A DNA stretch of 25,226 nucleotides from a virus. The stretch's first letter is position 1. Every line of letters begins with the position of its first letter. The translations under genes and the position numbers were made by a program. Under the pieces are notes generated by a model. The model saw only the letters and a list, made by a program, of their open reading frames with translations, had not been told where the DNA came from and made no database searches. The DNA lies in the IMG/VR virus record IMGVR_UViG_3300036859_000139, positions 1 to 25,226 of that record; one strand, written 5' to 3'. Shown here piece after piece: positions 13,524 through 22,000 of this stretch.

Positions 13524-13876
13524 CCATCGCTCACCCACGCCAGCGTATGACCATGCGCGCGATCGTCGAGCGGGACATCCAGGCGCACAAGGACGCCTAC
13601 CGGGGCAAGCTGCCCCCCGACTGGCTGCCGCGCCCGACGCTCCCCTGCTTCGTCTGGTCCGATCGCCGAGAGGAAGTCGTCGACGCCAGCCGCACCGTCG
13701 TCATGCAGCACGCGCGAGGAATGTTTCCTGTGAAACAGGATCTCACCGAGAAGGATCGCGTCGTCGAAGTCAGGGACCGGATCGGCCGCGTCCTCTTCGC
13801 CGGCCCGTTCGATATCCGCGGCCTCGAGCGGAAAGAGGGCTGGATCGAAGCCGGGCTCAGGCTCGCAACTTCCTGA
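13520..13876 (+). CDS. Head closure/stopper protein
   Basis: A 118-residue protein with a central beta-barrel-like stretch (RTVVMQHARGMFPVKQDLTE, then DRVVEVRDRIGRVLFAGPF) that fits the stopper type of SPP1 gp16 and HK97 gp7. Stoppers sit beneath the adaptor and plug the DNA channel until the tail joins. The Phe/Val-rich strands and the LxEKDRVVEVRDR segment agree with the fold. Gene order (connector, this gene, small beta protein, tail completion) supports it. Identification is by layout rather than by a strict motif. Confidence 0.6.
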   Translation: MTIAHPRQRMTMRAIVERDIQAHKDAYRGKLPPDWLPRPTLPCFVWSDRREEVVDASRTVVMQHARGMFPVKQDLTEKDRVVEVRDRIGRVLFAGPFDIRGLERKEGWIEAGLRLATS

Positions 13877-13890
13877 AGGAGAAACTCCCG

Positions 13891-14232
13891 ATGGCGAACA
13901 TCGCAGTAGCGTTTCAGCAGATCGTGATCGCGGGCATCGCGCCCGCATATACTGGGTCGCTCTCGGCGTCGAATCAGTACCAGGTGCCGAACGATGGCCG
14001 GGTCTTTTTGCACTTCAAGAAAACCGGCGCCGGCGCCTGCACCGTCACCATCGTAACGCAGAAGGTCTACAAGGGCCTTCAACTGCCGAATCGGACCTTC
14101 GTGGTCCCGGCGACGACGGGGGACGTCATGGCCGGTCCGTGGGAACCGGACCTCGTCAACGACGCGAACCAGCTTTTGAACTTCACGCTCTCGGAAATCA
14201 CCGGCCTCTCGGTGGCGGCGTTATACCTCTGA
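13891..14232 (+). CDS. Small beta-rich virion protein, unknown function
   Basis: AAGGAG (13876-13881) precedes the ATG. The 113 residues are beta-rich and lack charged clusters (ANIAVAFQQIVIAGIAPAYTG, then RVFLHFKKTGAGACTVTIV, LLNFTLSEITGLSVAALYL). It looks like a compact structural protein encoded within the head-tail joining genes, possibly a decoration protein. I cannot assign a named family. Confidence 0.6.
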   Translation: MANIAVAFQQIVIAGIAPAYTGSLSASNQYQVPNDGRVFLHFKKTGAGACTVTIVTQKVYKGLQLPNRTFVVPATTGDVMAGPWEPDLVNDANQLLNFTLSEITGLSVAALYL

Positions 14233-14474
14233 TGCCCGCACTCACCACGCACTGGAAAGCCGATCGCCGGCTCGCGCTCACCGGGGTAGACCAGGAGACC
14301 GGGCATCGGCGGGTCGTCGAGGAGCTCGACCCCGCCGCGATCGATCTCTATTGCGAGGCGGGCGACTGGGTGCCGCTCGAGGTCGTCGCGCTCTTCGGGA
14401 TCAAGCCGCTCCCGCCGGTCGAGGAGCCGGATGCGCCCGCCGCCGCGGCGACGAAGGTCGAGCCGGAGTTCTGA
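14232..14474 (+). CDS. Small hypothetical protein (80 aa)
   Basis: ATG 14232 overlaps the previous stop (TGATG); earlier in-frame starts fall in the preceding gene. The product has an N-terminal segment of about 55 residues (LTTHWKADRRLALTGVDQET, then VVEELDPAAIDLYCEAGDWV) and an Ala/Pro/Glu-rich tail. Position inside the joining module suggests a structural or assembly role. No domain is recognised. Confidence 0.6.
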   Translation: MPALTTHWKADRRLALTGVDQETGHRRVVEELDPAAIDLYCEAGDWVPLEVVALFGIKPLPPVEEPDAPAAAATKVEPEF

Positions 14475-14476
14475 CG

Positions 14477-14833
14477 ATGGCCGCCGACCAATGGAACGGG
14501 GATCAGATCGCGGCCGCCATCGGCCGCGCGTCGCGCTTCGCAATCGATGAGGTCATGTCTGCCTGCGTGCTCTACGCGAAGCAGAATCACCCCGGATGGA
14601 AGAACCGGACGGGCACGGCCGAGGGCTCGATCCGTGTCGTCGACTTCGCGCACGAGGACGAGCGCGGAACGGTCGGCGTCTGGGGCTCCGTCGACGTCGA
14701 CTACATGATCTGGCTCGAGCTGAACCACGGCTCGGCGCTCCGGAACGCGGCCGACAGTCTCTACCCGCGTCTCCACGAGCGCATCAGGGCGGCCTACGAC
14801 AACGAGGTCCGATCGATGGGGGCGGCGCGGTGA
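14477..14833 (+). CDS. Tail completion protein (HK97 gp10-like)
   Basis: The start is ATG 14477, two bases after the previous stop. It has 118 residues. The features fit the HK97 gp10 / tail-completion family: an N-terminal helix (AAAIGRASRFAIDEVMSACV), a central strand region around RTGTAEGSIRVVDFAHED, the typical VDVDYMIWLELNHGS segment before the end, and a final helix (LYPRLHERIRAAYDNEVRSM). Such proteins connect the tail tube to the head or finish the tail end. The next gene overlaps through GTGA. Confidence 0.75.
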   Translation: MAADQWNGDQIAAAIGRASRFAIDEVMSACVLYAKQNHPGWKNRTGTAEGSIRVVDFAHEDERGTVGVWGSVDVDYMIWLELNHGSALRNAADSLYPRLHERIRAAYDNEVRSMGAAR

Positions 14834-15300
14834 GCGAGATCGTCGACGTCACCGCGGCGCTCGTCGCTCTCGCAACCCTGGACGCGGCAGTCGGCGGAGT
14901 ACGCGAGCTCGCCGGAGAGCGGATCTACGGCGAGGAGCTGCCGCGCGAGTACGCGACGCCGGGCGTTGCGCCTCTATATGCGCTCGTCTTCCGCGACAGC
15001 GGATCCGGGGCGCTCCGCGAAGAGCATTTCGCCTACGCCTCCCAGTACCGGATCGACGTCTGGTCCTACGGGCCGACGCCCTTCGAGGCCGCGCGCCTTC
15101 GGCGCCGGATCCAGGGGCTCTTGAAGCAGATGAACCGGACCGTCGTCACCGTTGGCGCCGGGGCCGAAGCCGTCAAAGTCCTGCTCCATTCCGCCATTCG
15201 AACCGCCGGCCCGATCACCTTCCGGGATCCGGTGACCGATTGGCCGATTCAAGTTCTCACGTTCGAGATCGCCGCCGCGGATCTAGCCGTGGCCGCATAG
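14830..15300 (+). CDS. Tail terminator protein
   Basis: GTG 14830 overlaps the previous stop. It has 156 residues. The fold signature is that of gpU/DUF3168-type terminators: an N-terminal helix pair (VTAALVALATLDAAVGG), then beta strands (YALVFRDSGSG, EEHFAYASQYRIDVWSYGPT), a helix (FEAARLRRRIQGLLKQMN) and final strands (WPIQVLTFEIAAADLAV). It caps the tail tube when the proper length is reached and meets the head connector. Its position just before the tail tube gene agrees. Confidence 0.75.
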   Translation: MSEIVDVTAALVALATLDAAVGGVRELAGERIYGEELPREYATPGVAPLYALVFRDSGSGALREEHFAYASQYRIDVWSYGPTPFEAARLRRRIQGLLKQMNRTVVTVGAGAEAVKVLLHSAIRTAGPITFRDPVTDWPIQVLTFEIAAADLAVAA

Positions 15301-15310
15301 GAGACGAGCT

Positions 15311-15910
15311 ATGTCGAGCGCACCCTTCTACATGATCATGGAGCCTGCGAGCGCGTGGGTCGCCCCGGTCGGTACCGCATTCCCGCTCCTGGCTGCGGCC
15401 CCGGCCGGTTCCTGGCTTGCACTCGGCACCGACGGCAACCGCTCGTTCTCGAACGACGGCGTGAAGATCAGCGTTTCGCAGAAGGTCACGCTCGCACGCC
15501 CCGACGGAGCCACCGGCCCCGTGAAGGCGGCGCGCACGGAAGAGGACGTGATGATCGAGCTCACGCTCTGGGATGCGACTGTCGAGCAGGTGAAGCACGC
15601 TCTCAACGAGGCGGCGATCACCACGGTCGCGGCCGGGTCCGGCACCGCCGGTTACAAGTCGATCCCCCTCGGTCGTGGCGCGGCAGTTGCGCAGGTCGCC
15701 CTCCTGGTTCGAGAGGTCAGCCCCTACGGAGACGGCTGGATCTCCCAGTACGAGCATTTCGCGGTCTCCAACACCGGCGACATGTCCATCGTCTACAAGA
15801 AAGGCGGCCCGGCGGGTCTTCTCCTGAAGTTCCAGGCGATGGAGGATCTGACGCAGGTCGGGGCCAACAAGTTCGGCACCTACCGCGCGCAGCACCAGGC
15901 GGCGCTGTAA
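15311..15910 (+). CDS. Major tail (tube) protein
   Basis: A 199-residue protein that polymerises into the tail tube. AGGAG (15299-15303) precedes the ATG. The gene sits between terminator and chaperones, the diagnostic position, and the sequence is beta-rich with GSWLALGTDGNRSFSNDGVK, VMIELTLWDATVEQVKHALN and WISQYEHFAVSNTGDMSIVY. Length is normal for siphovirus tube proteins. No extra Ig-like C-terminal domain is present. Confidence 0.8.
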   Translation: MSSAPFYMIMEPASAWVAPVGTAFPLLAAAPAGSWLALGTDGNRSFSNDGVKISVSQKVTLARPDGATGPVKAARTEEDVMIELTLWDATVEQVKHALNEAAITTVAAGSGTAGYKSIPLGRGAAVAQVALLVREVSPYGDGWISQYEHFAVSNTGDMSIVYKKGGPAGLLLKFQAMEDLTQVGANKFGTYRAQHQAAL

Positions 15911-15912
15911 GC

Positions 15913-16170
15913 GTGACGCCCGAGGCGCAGGCGATCGTGGCCGCCGGCCGAGCGCTCCGCGCCTCGGTCACGAGCCACAAGCGGGCCGAGCGCTGGCACC
16001 GGGAACGCGCAAAGGAAGGTGCCACCGAGCTCGCGCGGATCCGGGACTTCTGCAGCGCTCACCAGATCGAGTTCGTCGACGAGCTCCACCCAACACAAGG
16101 CGAAGAGGAGGTTCCTCATGGCCAAGCGAACGAACGGCACGAAGCACACGTGCGGCAGACCCGCGCCTAG
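15913..16170 (+). CDS. Small charged helical protein (85 aa)
   Basis: A GTG start at 15913, two bases after the tail tube stop. The product is helical and charged (QAIVAAGRALRASVTSHKRA, then RAKEGATELARIRDFCSAHQ). It overlaps the start of the chaperone gene by about 53 bases in another frame; this overlap and the Gly/His/Arg-rich end weaken the case. Its early codons look coding, and small helical genes do occur here. Function unknown. Confidence 0.5.
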   Translation: MTPEAQAIVAAGRALRASVTSHKRAERWHRERAKEGATELARIRDFCSAHQIEFVDELHPTQGEEEVPHGQANERHEAHVRQTRA

Positions 16171-16567
16171 CCAGCCCGTGGGGTCAGATCTCGACCTCAC
16201 GACAGAGCCGACGGAGCCGCGCTTCGTTCGAATCGACGGGCAGCGCTTTCCGTTCCGCGAGCAGACTGAGATCTCGACGATTCAGTGTGTCCGGGCCGGG
16301 ACGCTGGCGACCCGGATGCGCGCGATCGTCGAGGCCGATGACGATTCGGAGAAGGCGGAGAAGCAATTCGTCGAGGCGTTCGTGGCGTTCTGCCGGATCG
16401 TGGTCCCGGATGCGCCCCTGCCGGTCATCGAGAAGCTCCCCGCCGCTCTCAAGATGCGGCTGGTCAGCTTTTTTTTTCGGTGGGAGGGCCAGGCAGCGAC
16501 GCGGAGTTCGACTCCATCGCCCGCCTCCAGCGCTTCTATGGCGGGGCCGACGTCCGCGTCTGGATGA
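16118..16567 (+). CDS. Tail assembly chaperone, short (gpG-like) product
   Basis: Zero-frame product of 149 residues. ATG 16118 has a strong AGAGGAGG site 6-7 bases upstream, so earlier in-frame starts are rejected. The N-terminal part (ready-basic MAKRTNGTKH, then RFVRIDGQRFPFREQTEIST) and the helical part (DDSEKAEKQFVEAFVAFCRI, LPVIEKLPAALKMRLVSFFF) match the gpG role of coating the tape measure during tail growth. After the T-run the zero frame adds about 29 low-complexity residues (SSTPSPASSASMAGPTS) that look like untranslated-quality filler, as in other frameshifting pairs. Confidence 0.75.
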   Translation: MAKRTNGTKHTCGRPAPSQPVGSDLDLTTEPTEPRFVRIDGQRFPFREQTEISTIQCVRAGTLATRMRAIVEADDDSEKAEKQFVEAFVAFCRIVVPDAPLPVIEKLPAALKMRLVSFFFRWEGQAATRSSTPSPASSASMAGPTSASG

Positions 16568-16812
16568 GAATGCCCTACTCGATCTCGAACGCACTGGCTC
16601 GGCAGATCGATCGCCTTCGCGGCGAGGAGCTACTCGAGCTGAGCTATGCCATCGGGATCGCGGTCGGCACCGTCGGCGATATCCAGCGAGACGCCATCTT
16701 CGCAAGATGGGAGGGCCGGACCCAGGACGCTCCGAAGCGCCCCTCACATGACGAGCAAGTCGCCCGAGCGCGCGCCATGGGGATCACAGTCGTCGAGGTA
16801 GCCAATGGCTGA
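16118..16812 (+). CDS. Tail assembly chaperone, -1 frameshift fusion (gpGT-like)
   Basis: Reading -1 at the T-run joins the first 120 codons (16118-16477) to the frame continuing from 16477 to the stop at 16810-16812, giving about 231 residues. The added part (SDAEFDSIARLQRFYGGADV, then RMPYSISNALARQIDRLRGE, ELLELSYAIGIAVGTVGDIQ) is well ordered and resembles the T domain, which recruits tail tube subunits onto the tape-measure complex. The tape measure gene begins at 16805, inside the end of this frame. This matches the widely conserved G/GT arrangement of siphoviruses. Confidence 0.75.
16469..16477 (+). promoter_or_regulatory. Programmed -1 frameshift slippery site (nine T)
   Basis: In the zero frame the codons are AGC-TTT-TTT-TTT-CGG; a T-TTT-TTT slip at 16471-16477 moves ribosomes to the -1 frame. 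A short hairpin, GGAGT (16503-16507) with ACTCC (16511-16515), lies about 26 bases downstream and may assist. The nine-T run stands out in such GC-rich DNA. Confidence 0.75.
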
Positions 16813-19090
16813 TTCCCCCCTCGGCACATCCACCCTCGAGCTTCGCACCGACGACACCGGGCTGAAGCAGGGCCTGGCGAGCGCCAAGTCCGAGATCGGG
16901 TTGTTCCAGAGCTTCACGATCGGTTTCGTGTCAGGCTTCGTGCAGGAGCTCACCCGCCAGGGCTTCGCGCTGATCGGCGATGCCGTCTCGGGGACGATTA
17001 GCACCGTCAGGGGCTTCATCACCGAGGCGGCGAATGCCGAGGATGGGATCGTACGCCTCAACGCCGCTCTTCTCGCATCGAAGGACTTCACGACCGCCGA
17101 CTCCGAGTCGTTCCAGGATTTCGCCAACAGCCTGCAGGCCGTCACGAAGCAGAGCGGCGAGGCGATCCTGAATGTCGAGCAACTCTTTGTCTCGATGGGG
17201 GCGACCCATACCGCCCAAGTGCAGCGGATGACGCGCGCCGCCCTCGATCTCTCGGAGGCGCTCGGGATCGATCTCGAAACCGCAGCGCGGGCGCTCGGCC
17301 GAGCGATGCAAGGGAACACCGACGCCCTCGCCAAGTTCGGCATCCAGGCCGACGCAACGAAGCGCCAGTCGGACGATCTGGCCGCGAGCCTCCAGGGGAT
17401 CGAGACACAGTTTGGCTCGAAGGTCGCGAGCGAGGCGAAGCAATACGCCGAAGGGCTGCTCGAGATCGAGCGCGGGTACGGGAACACCGGAGAGAAGAGC
17501 GCCGCTCTACACGACGCACTGGTGCGGATCCGAACTGACTTCAACCAGGACGCAGCGGCGGCGGTCCAGACCTACGCCGAGCAGAACCTAAAGCTCGCGA
17601 GCGCGCAGCAGGCCGGCGCGAGCGCCTCGGAGAAGTTCGAAGCCGCGCTGAAGGAGATCGAGGAGCGCTTCGGTGGTCAGGCTGGCGCCGGCGGCAACAC
17701 GTTCAACGGGTTGGTCGCCCGCGCGGCGAATGCGATCGACGATTTCCGGAAGGGGCTGGGGCAACTGATCACGGAGAGCCCGTTTCTCCGAGGCGTGATC
17801 GAAGGCGTGCAGGGGGCCTTCGAGAGACTCTCCGGCTGGCTCGCGACCAATGCCGCCGACTTCAAGCAGTGGGTCGATACCGCGATGAAAGTAGCGGTCG
17901 CCGGCGTCCAGCAGTTCCTCGACAAGGTGGGCGCGATCGCCCAGGCCTTTGACCTCGCGAGCATCAAGATCGCGACCGAGGGAATCCGCGGCTTCATCTT
18001 CGACATCACCAAGTCGGCCGACGACGCGCAGATTGCCATCACCCTGGTCGGCAATACCTGGACCAACGTGAAGAGCCGGATCGAGGCTGCGGGCATCAAG
18101 CCCGAGCTCGACAAGGAGGGTGCGCTCGCGCAGCTCGAGGCGCTCGAGGACAGAGCGATTGCGGTCCTGTTCGACACTGGAAATAAGGCGGGCGCGGCCT
18201 TCGTTGACGCTTTCACTTCGAAGGTCGTGGGCATTGCGGGGGACATCGCCGCGGCAGTCACCGATCCGACCGCCTGGGCGAACGCCGGCAGCAATGCGGC
18301 GAGCTACTGGTGGAACGCATTCAAGAGCTTCATGGCCGGTGCGGCGACGCCGGGAACCCCGGCCTCACCGGGCGGCCTGCTCGGTGGCTTCGAGACCGGC
18401 GCCGGCTCTCCGTCGACACCGCCGGGTGGCATCGCCCCGTCCTTGTCGGCGGAAGGTCTGGCGAACTTCCAGACCACGATCAACGGCGCGCTGGCCGGGC
18501 TCAGCATCCCTCCGATCGAGATTCCCGTCATGGCGAGCGGCTCTCCATCGCTGCCGTTCTCCGACTACTTCGGGCAGTACGTCCCGTCGGTACTCCACAA
18601 TCTAGGGTACATGACCTTCGACCAGACGATCCAGTTCAACACCAATCTCGGTTCCGCGCTCGACATCGCGCGCCAGGGAATGCACGCGACGATCAGCGAC
18701 CTGAACGGCGCGATCATCACGCTCCGGTCGATGCTCGAGAAGAACGGCCCCTTCGCGAACCTCGGAGACGACCTCCGGACCTTCAGCTCTGGCCTTCGAA
18801 ATACCGACCCGCAGAACGTCCAGATCTTCGCTGACAACAATGCCTTCTGGAGCCAGGCGAAGGATCTGCTCGGGCAGCTCGTGCAGCGGCAGACCGAGCA
18901 ATTGCGCATGGGCTCCGCCTTCGGCGTGGAGCAGCTCGCCGTCGCGCGTGATCAGATCCGGGCGACGCACGAGGTCTCGCAGGCCGTCGTCTCCCCGTCG
19001 TGGGGCGGCACGATTGCGGCCTCACTCGAGACCGCAATCCGCCGCTCCACCGGCGACCGCGGCTTCACGCTCGTGCAGGTGGTGCGTTGA
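16805..19090 (+). CDS. Tail tape measure protein
   Basis: A 761-residue protein that sets tail length and travels in the tail lumen. ATG 16805 overlaps the chaperone stop. Long helical and Ala/Gln-rich regions dominate: a helical opening (TGLKQGLASAKSEIGLFQSF), a membrane-like hydrophobic patch (FTIGFVSGFVQELTRQGFAL), a conserved tape-measure core (LFVSMGATHTAQVQRMTRAA, LGIDLETAARALGRAMQGNT) and helices rich in Ala and Gln. Pro/Gly-rich segments are present near residues 515-545. With the usual 0.15 nm per residue the tail would be roughly 115 nm long. No transglycosylase or peptidase domain is apparent. Confidence 0.9.
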   Translation: MADSPLGTSTLELRTDDTGLKQGLASAKSEIGLFQSFTIGFVSGFVQELTRQGFALIGDAVSGTISTVRGFITEAANAEDGIVRLNAALLASKDFTTADSESFQDFANSLQAVTKQSGEAILNVEQLFVSMGATHTAQVQRMTRAALDLSEALGIDLETAARALGRAMQGNTDALAKFGIQADATKRQSDDLAASLQGIETQFGSKVASEAKQYAEGLLEIERGYGNTGEKSAALHDALVRIRTDFNQDAAAAVQTYAEQNLKLASAQQAGASASEKFEAALKEIEERFGGQAGAGGNTFNGLVARAANAIDDFRKGLGQLITESPFLRGVIEGVQGAFERLSGWLATNAADFKQWVDTAMKVAVAGVQQFLDKVGAIAQAFDLASIKIATEGIRGFIFDITKSADDAQIAITLVGNTWTNVKSRIEAAGIKPELDKEGALAQLEALEDRAIAVLFDTGNKAGAAFVDAFTSKVVGIAGDIAAAVTDPTAWANAGSNAASYWWNAFKSFMAGAATPGTPASPGGLLGGFETGAGSPSTPPGGIAPSLSAEGLANFQTTINGALAGLSIPPIEIPVMASGSPSLPFSDYFGQYVPSVLHNLGYMTFDQTIQFNTNLGSALDIARQGMHATISDLNGAIITLRSMLEKNGPFANLGDDLRTFSSGLRNTDPQNVQIFADNNAFWSQAKDLLGQLVQRQTEQLRMGSAFGVEQLAVARDQIRATHEVSQAVVSPSWGGTIAASLETAIRRSTGDRGFTLVQVVR

Positions 19091-22000
19091 GAACCTTCGG
19101 GCTCGACTTCGCAGCGGAGATCCTGAAGAAGAGCTGCAAGCCCTTCTGGAGCGCGGTCCTACATTTCCCCGGCCGCGACGTGTTCTTTGCCCCGAGGCCG
19201 TCGGAAGCGTTTGGCGTCACGCATGATGTCGTTCTCAGCGGCATCGGCGACATTCGGACCATCGTCGACCGCCGCGATCCCCGGCGCCTCGACCTTCCGA
19301 CTTGCGACCTCGCCTTCACCAATCTCCCGGTGCTATCGACAGGCGAGCGGGTGACGGGCCTCTTTGGCCCCGACCTTGAGTCGGTCGTCGCGGAGGTCTT
19401 TCTGAACTTCGAGCTCCCAGACGGCTCGTTCATCCAGGAGGTGATGCTCCGAGGCATCGTACAGTCGCCCGCCGGTTACGATTTCAAGCGGGGTGCAGTC
19501 AGGGTCATGGCCGAGTCCGAGCGCTTCCTGAACGCGCCAGTGCTGCCGATCCTCGACGAAGGGCACTATCCGCAGATCCGCGACGCCGACAACGGGCAGA
19601 CGATCCCGATCATCATCGGGAAAGTCTCGAAGGCCCCCGGCCGTGTGGTCAAGGAATCGATCGTCTCGAACCCGAAGCCGGGCGGGAACAATACGGGCAC
19701 GGGAGCACTGTCGAGACCTCTTCCGGGCGCTGGCGCGACGACGCAGGACTGGGTTGCGACAATTACGGCTCCGGAGACGCAGGAGCAGGTGACAGTCGAC
19801 GGTGAGAGCGAGGTCGGAAAACGCGTTGCATCCGGGGTCTCCGTGATCTTCGACAATCATGCCGCAGTGGCGACGGTAGGCTCTTCGGTGACTATCCCGG
19901 GCTTTGTGGTCGGCACTGGGACAAACCGTCAGATCTTCTTCGGCGTGCACACGAACGGCGCCATCGTGGTTTCCATCACGGCCGGCGGGCGCATCCCGTC
20001 CTTCGTATCGTCGGCCATTCTTCCGAATGCCCGAGTCTTCGTCTACAAGCTCGACAACCCGTCCTCCGGGCCGATGAGCATCGTCGCGCAGTTAAGCACC
20101 ACCAATGCGAGCGTGGTGCTGACGGCTAGGAGCATTTCAAATGCTCAACTTGGTAGTTCGATCAACGCGCTTTCGAAGACTGATCCGTCCAATGGCTTAA
20201 TGAGCAATGCCCCGAGCTCGGAGGCATCCGCTGGATGGATGTTCATCGATTTTCTGACGACCGCCGCAGCTACTCCGACCGAGAGCGGGGCAGGCCAGCA
20301 AGACGATCGACTTAACGCGGGTGGGGCAATCTGGGCGGCGGGGGCTCACCTCGCGGTGGCGACAAACGGCGACTACACGATGCAATGGACGATGGATTCG
20401 CCCTGCCCACTTGCCTACGTATCGCTCCGGGTCCATCCCATTCTACCCTTCGATTTCGATCAATACGCGCAGAGCTTCCAGACAGCCTCGAATCGCCCAC
20501 TTTCGGGCGCAAATCTATACCTCCGCAAGAATCCCGCCTTCATCGGCGCAACCGCGGCCGCGACAGTCGAACTTCGCACGAACGCTGCTGGCAATCCGGG
20601 CACGATCCTCGCAACGACGACTATCAACTTCACGTCGACGGTCGCGGGCTTCGTCACCGTGAGCCTCGAGGTAAGCCTCGTCAGCGGGGTAGCTTACTGG
20701 CTCGTCGTTCGCGCGACCGCCGACGCCTCAGGCCATGGCGCCGTCCTCTGGGGAAAGAACTCGGCGGGAGGGTACGCGAGCGGGAACGCCAATGCCGGCA
20801 ACACCAATGGGGACACCTGGGCCGGCGGGATGTCGGGCCAGGACTTCGCCTTTCAGGTTCAGTTCGCCGGCACGACCTACGCTCTAGTGGGAAGCGTCAC
20901 GGGGGCAGACGGCACCGGCACGGTCGGGGTCGACTTCACCTCCACCAGCGGCCAGGTAAATATCCTCGCCTCGATGTGGAGTGGTTCACCGGCCGGCGGG
21001 GACAAGTTCCGGTTCAGCTACGACGGTTCGAGGGCGCAGGTAGTCTTCTCGCTCTCGCCCCCCGAGACGCCGATCCGCGCCATCAGCCAGGTCTATTGGG
21101 ACGACCAGCCGATCACCGCGGGATCGGTCGAGCAGCTCGTCGATGACACCACCATTGACGTCGGCAACGCTACGAACTTTGCAGTTGCGCAGCAGATTGT
21201 CTTGGCCGCTCCGACCCTCGTTCGAGAAATCGCCGTGCGGCTCCGCCTCGTTGGTACGCCCACATCTCCGGTCATCGTGTCGCTCAAGGAAGAAACGTCG
21301 ACGATTCCGGGCTCGCGCGTCTTATTTCAGCGGACGATCGACAGCACGCTCCTCACAACGAACCCAACCGAATACGTCGCGTCGAACACCTCGCTCACCG
21401 TACTTCCAGCCGGGAACTACCAGCTCGTCGTCGAGACAGCGCAGAGCGATGCCGCGAACTACTACCGCGTGCGGTACCAATCGACCAACGTCTATACGGG
21501 CGTGCTCAAGACGAAAACGAGCGCTGGCTGGGGAACGGTCACCGGCGACATGTTCTTCAAGGTCACCGCGGTCGTGCTCGACCAGCAGCTCTCGACGCAG
21601 TCCGGGCCCTACGACGTGGCGCGGGTACGCTTCGAGGGCATCGAGATCCCGGCCTCCGTTCAGATCACCGCCGATGTCGTCGGCCTGCAGGACGACACGG
21701 TGGGCACCTATACAGGCACGCCGCAGGGGCTCATCCGCCGGCCCGACAACGTATTCTACCGCCTCCTTCGTCTAGCGGGAGTCCCGATGAGCAAGATCGA
21801 CGTGAACGGCACGTTCGCGCAATCAGCCCTGAGCTACGGGTCGATCTACGGTTTTGACGGCGTGATCCAGGACCAGCAGACGTGGAAGCAACTTTTCCTC
21901 GGGCTCGCCTTCCAATGCCGGAGCGCCTTCGCTTGGGGAGCCGAAAAAGCGCAACTGAAAGTCCTGCCGACGACTGCGACCGCGGCGGTCCGCACGATCA

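Noticed and set aside
13726-13740. TCCTGT-GAA-ACAGGA inverted repeat
   Set aside because: It lies inside the stopper-like coding sequence, has no promoter near it and no partner copy, so chance is likely.
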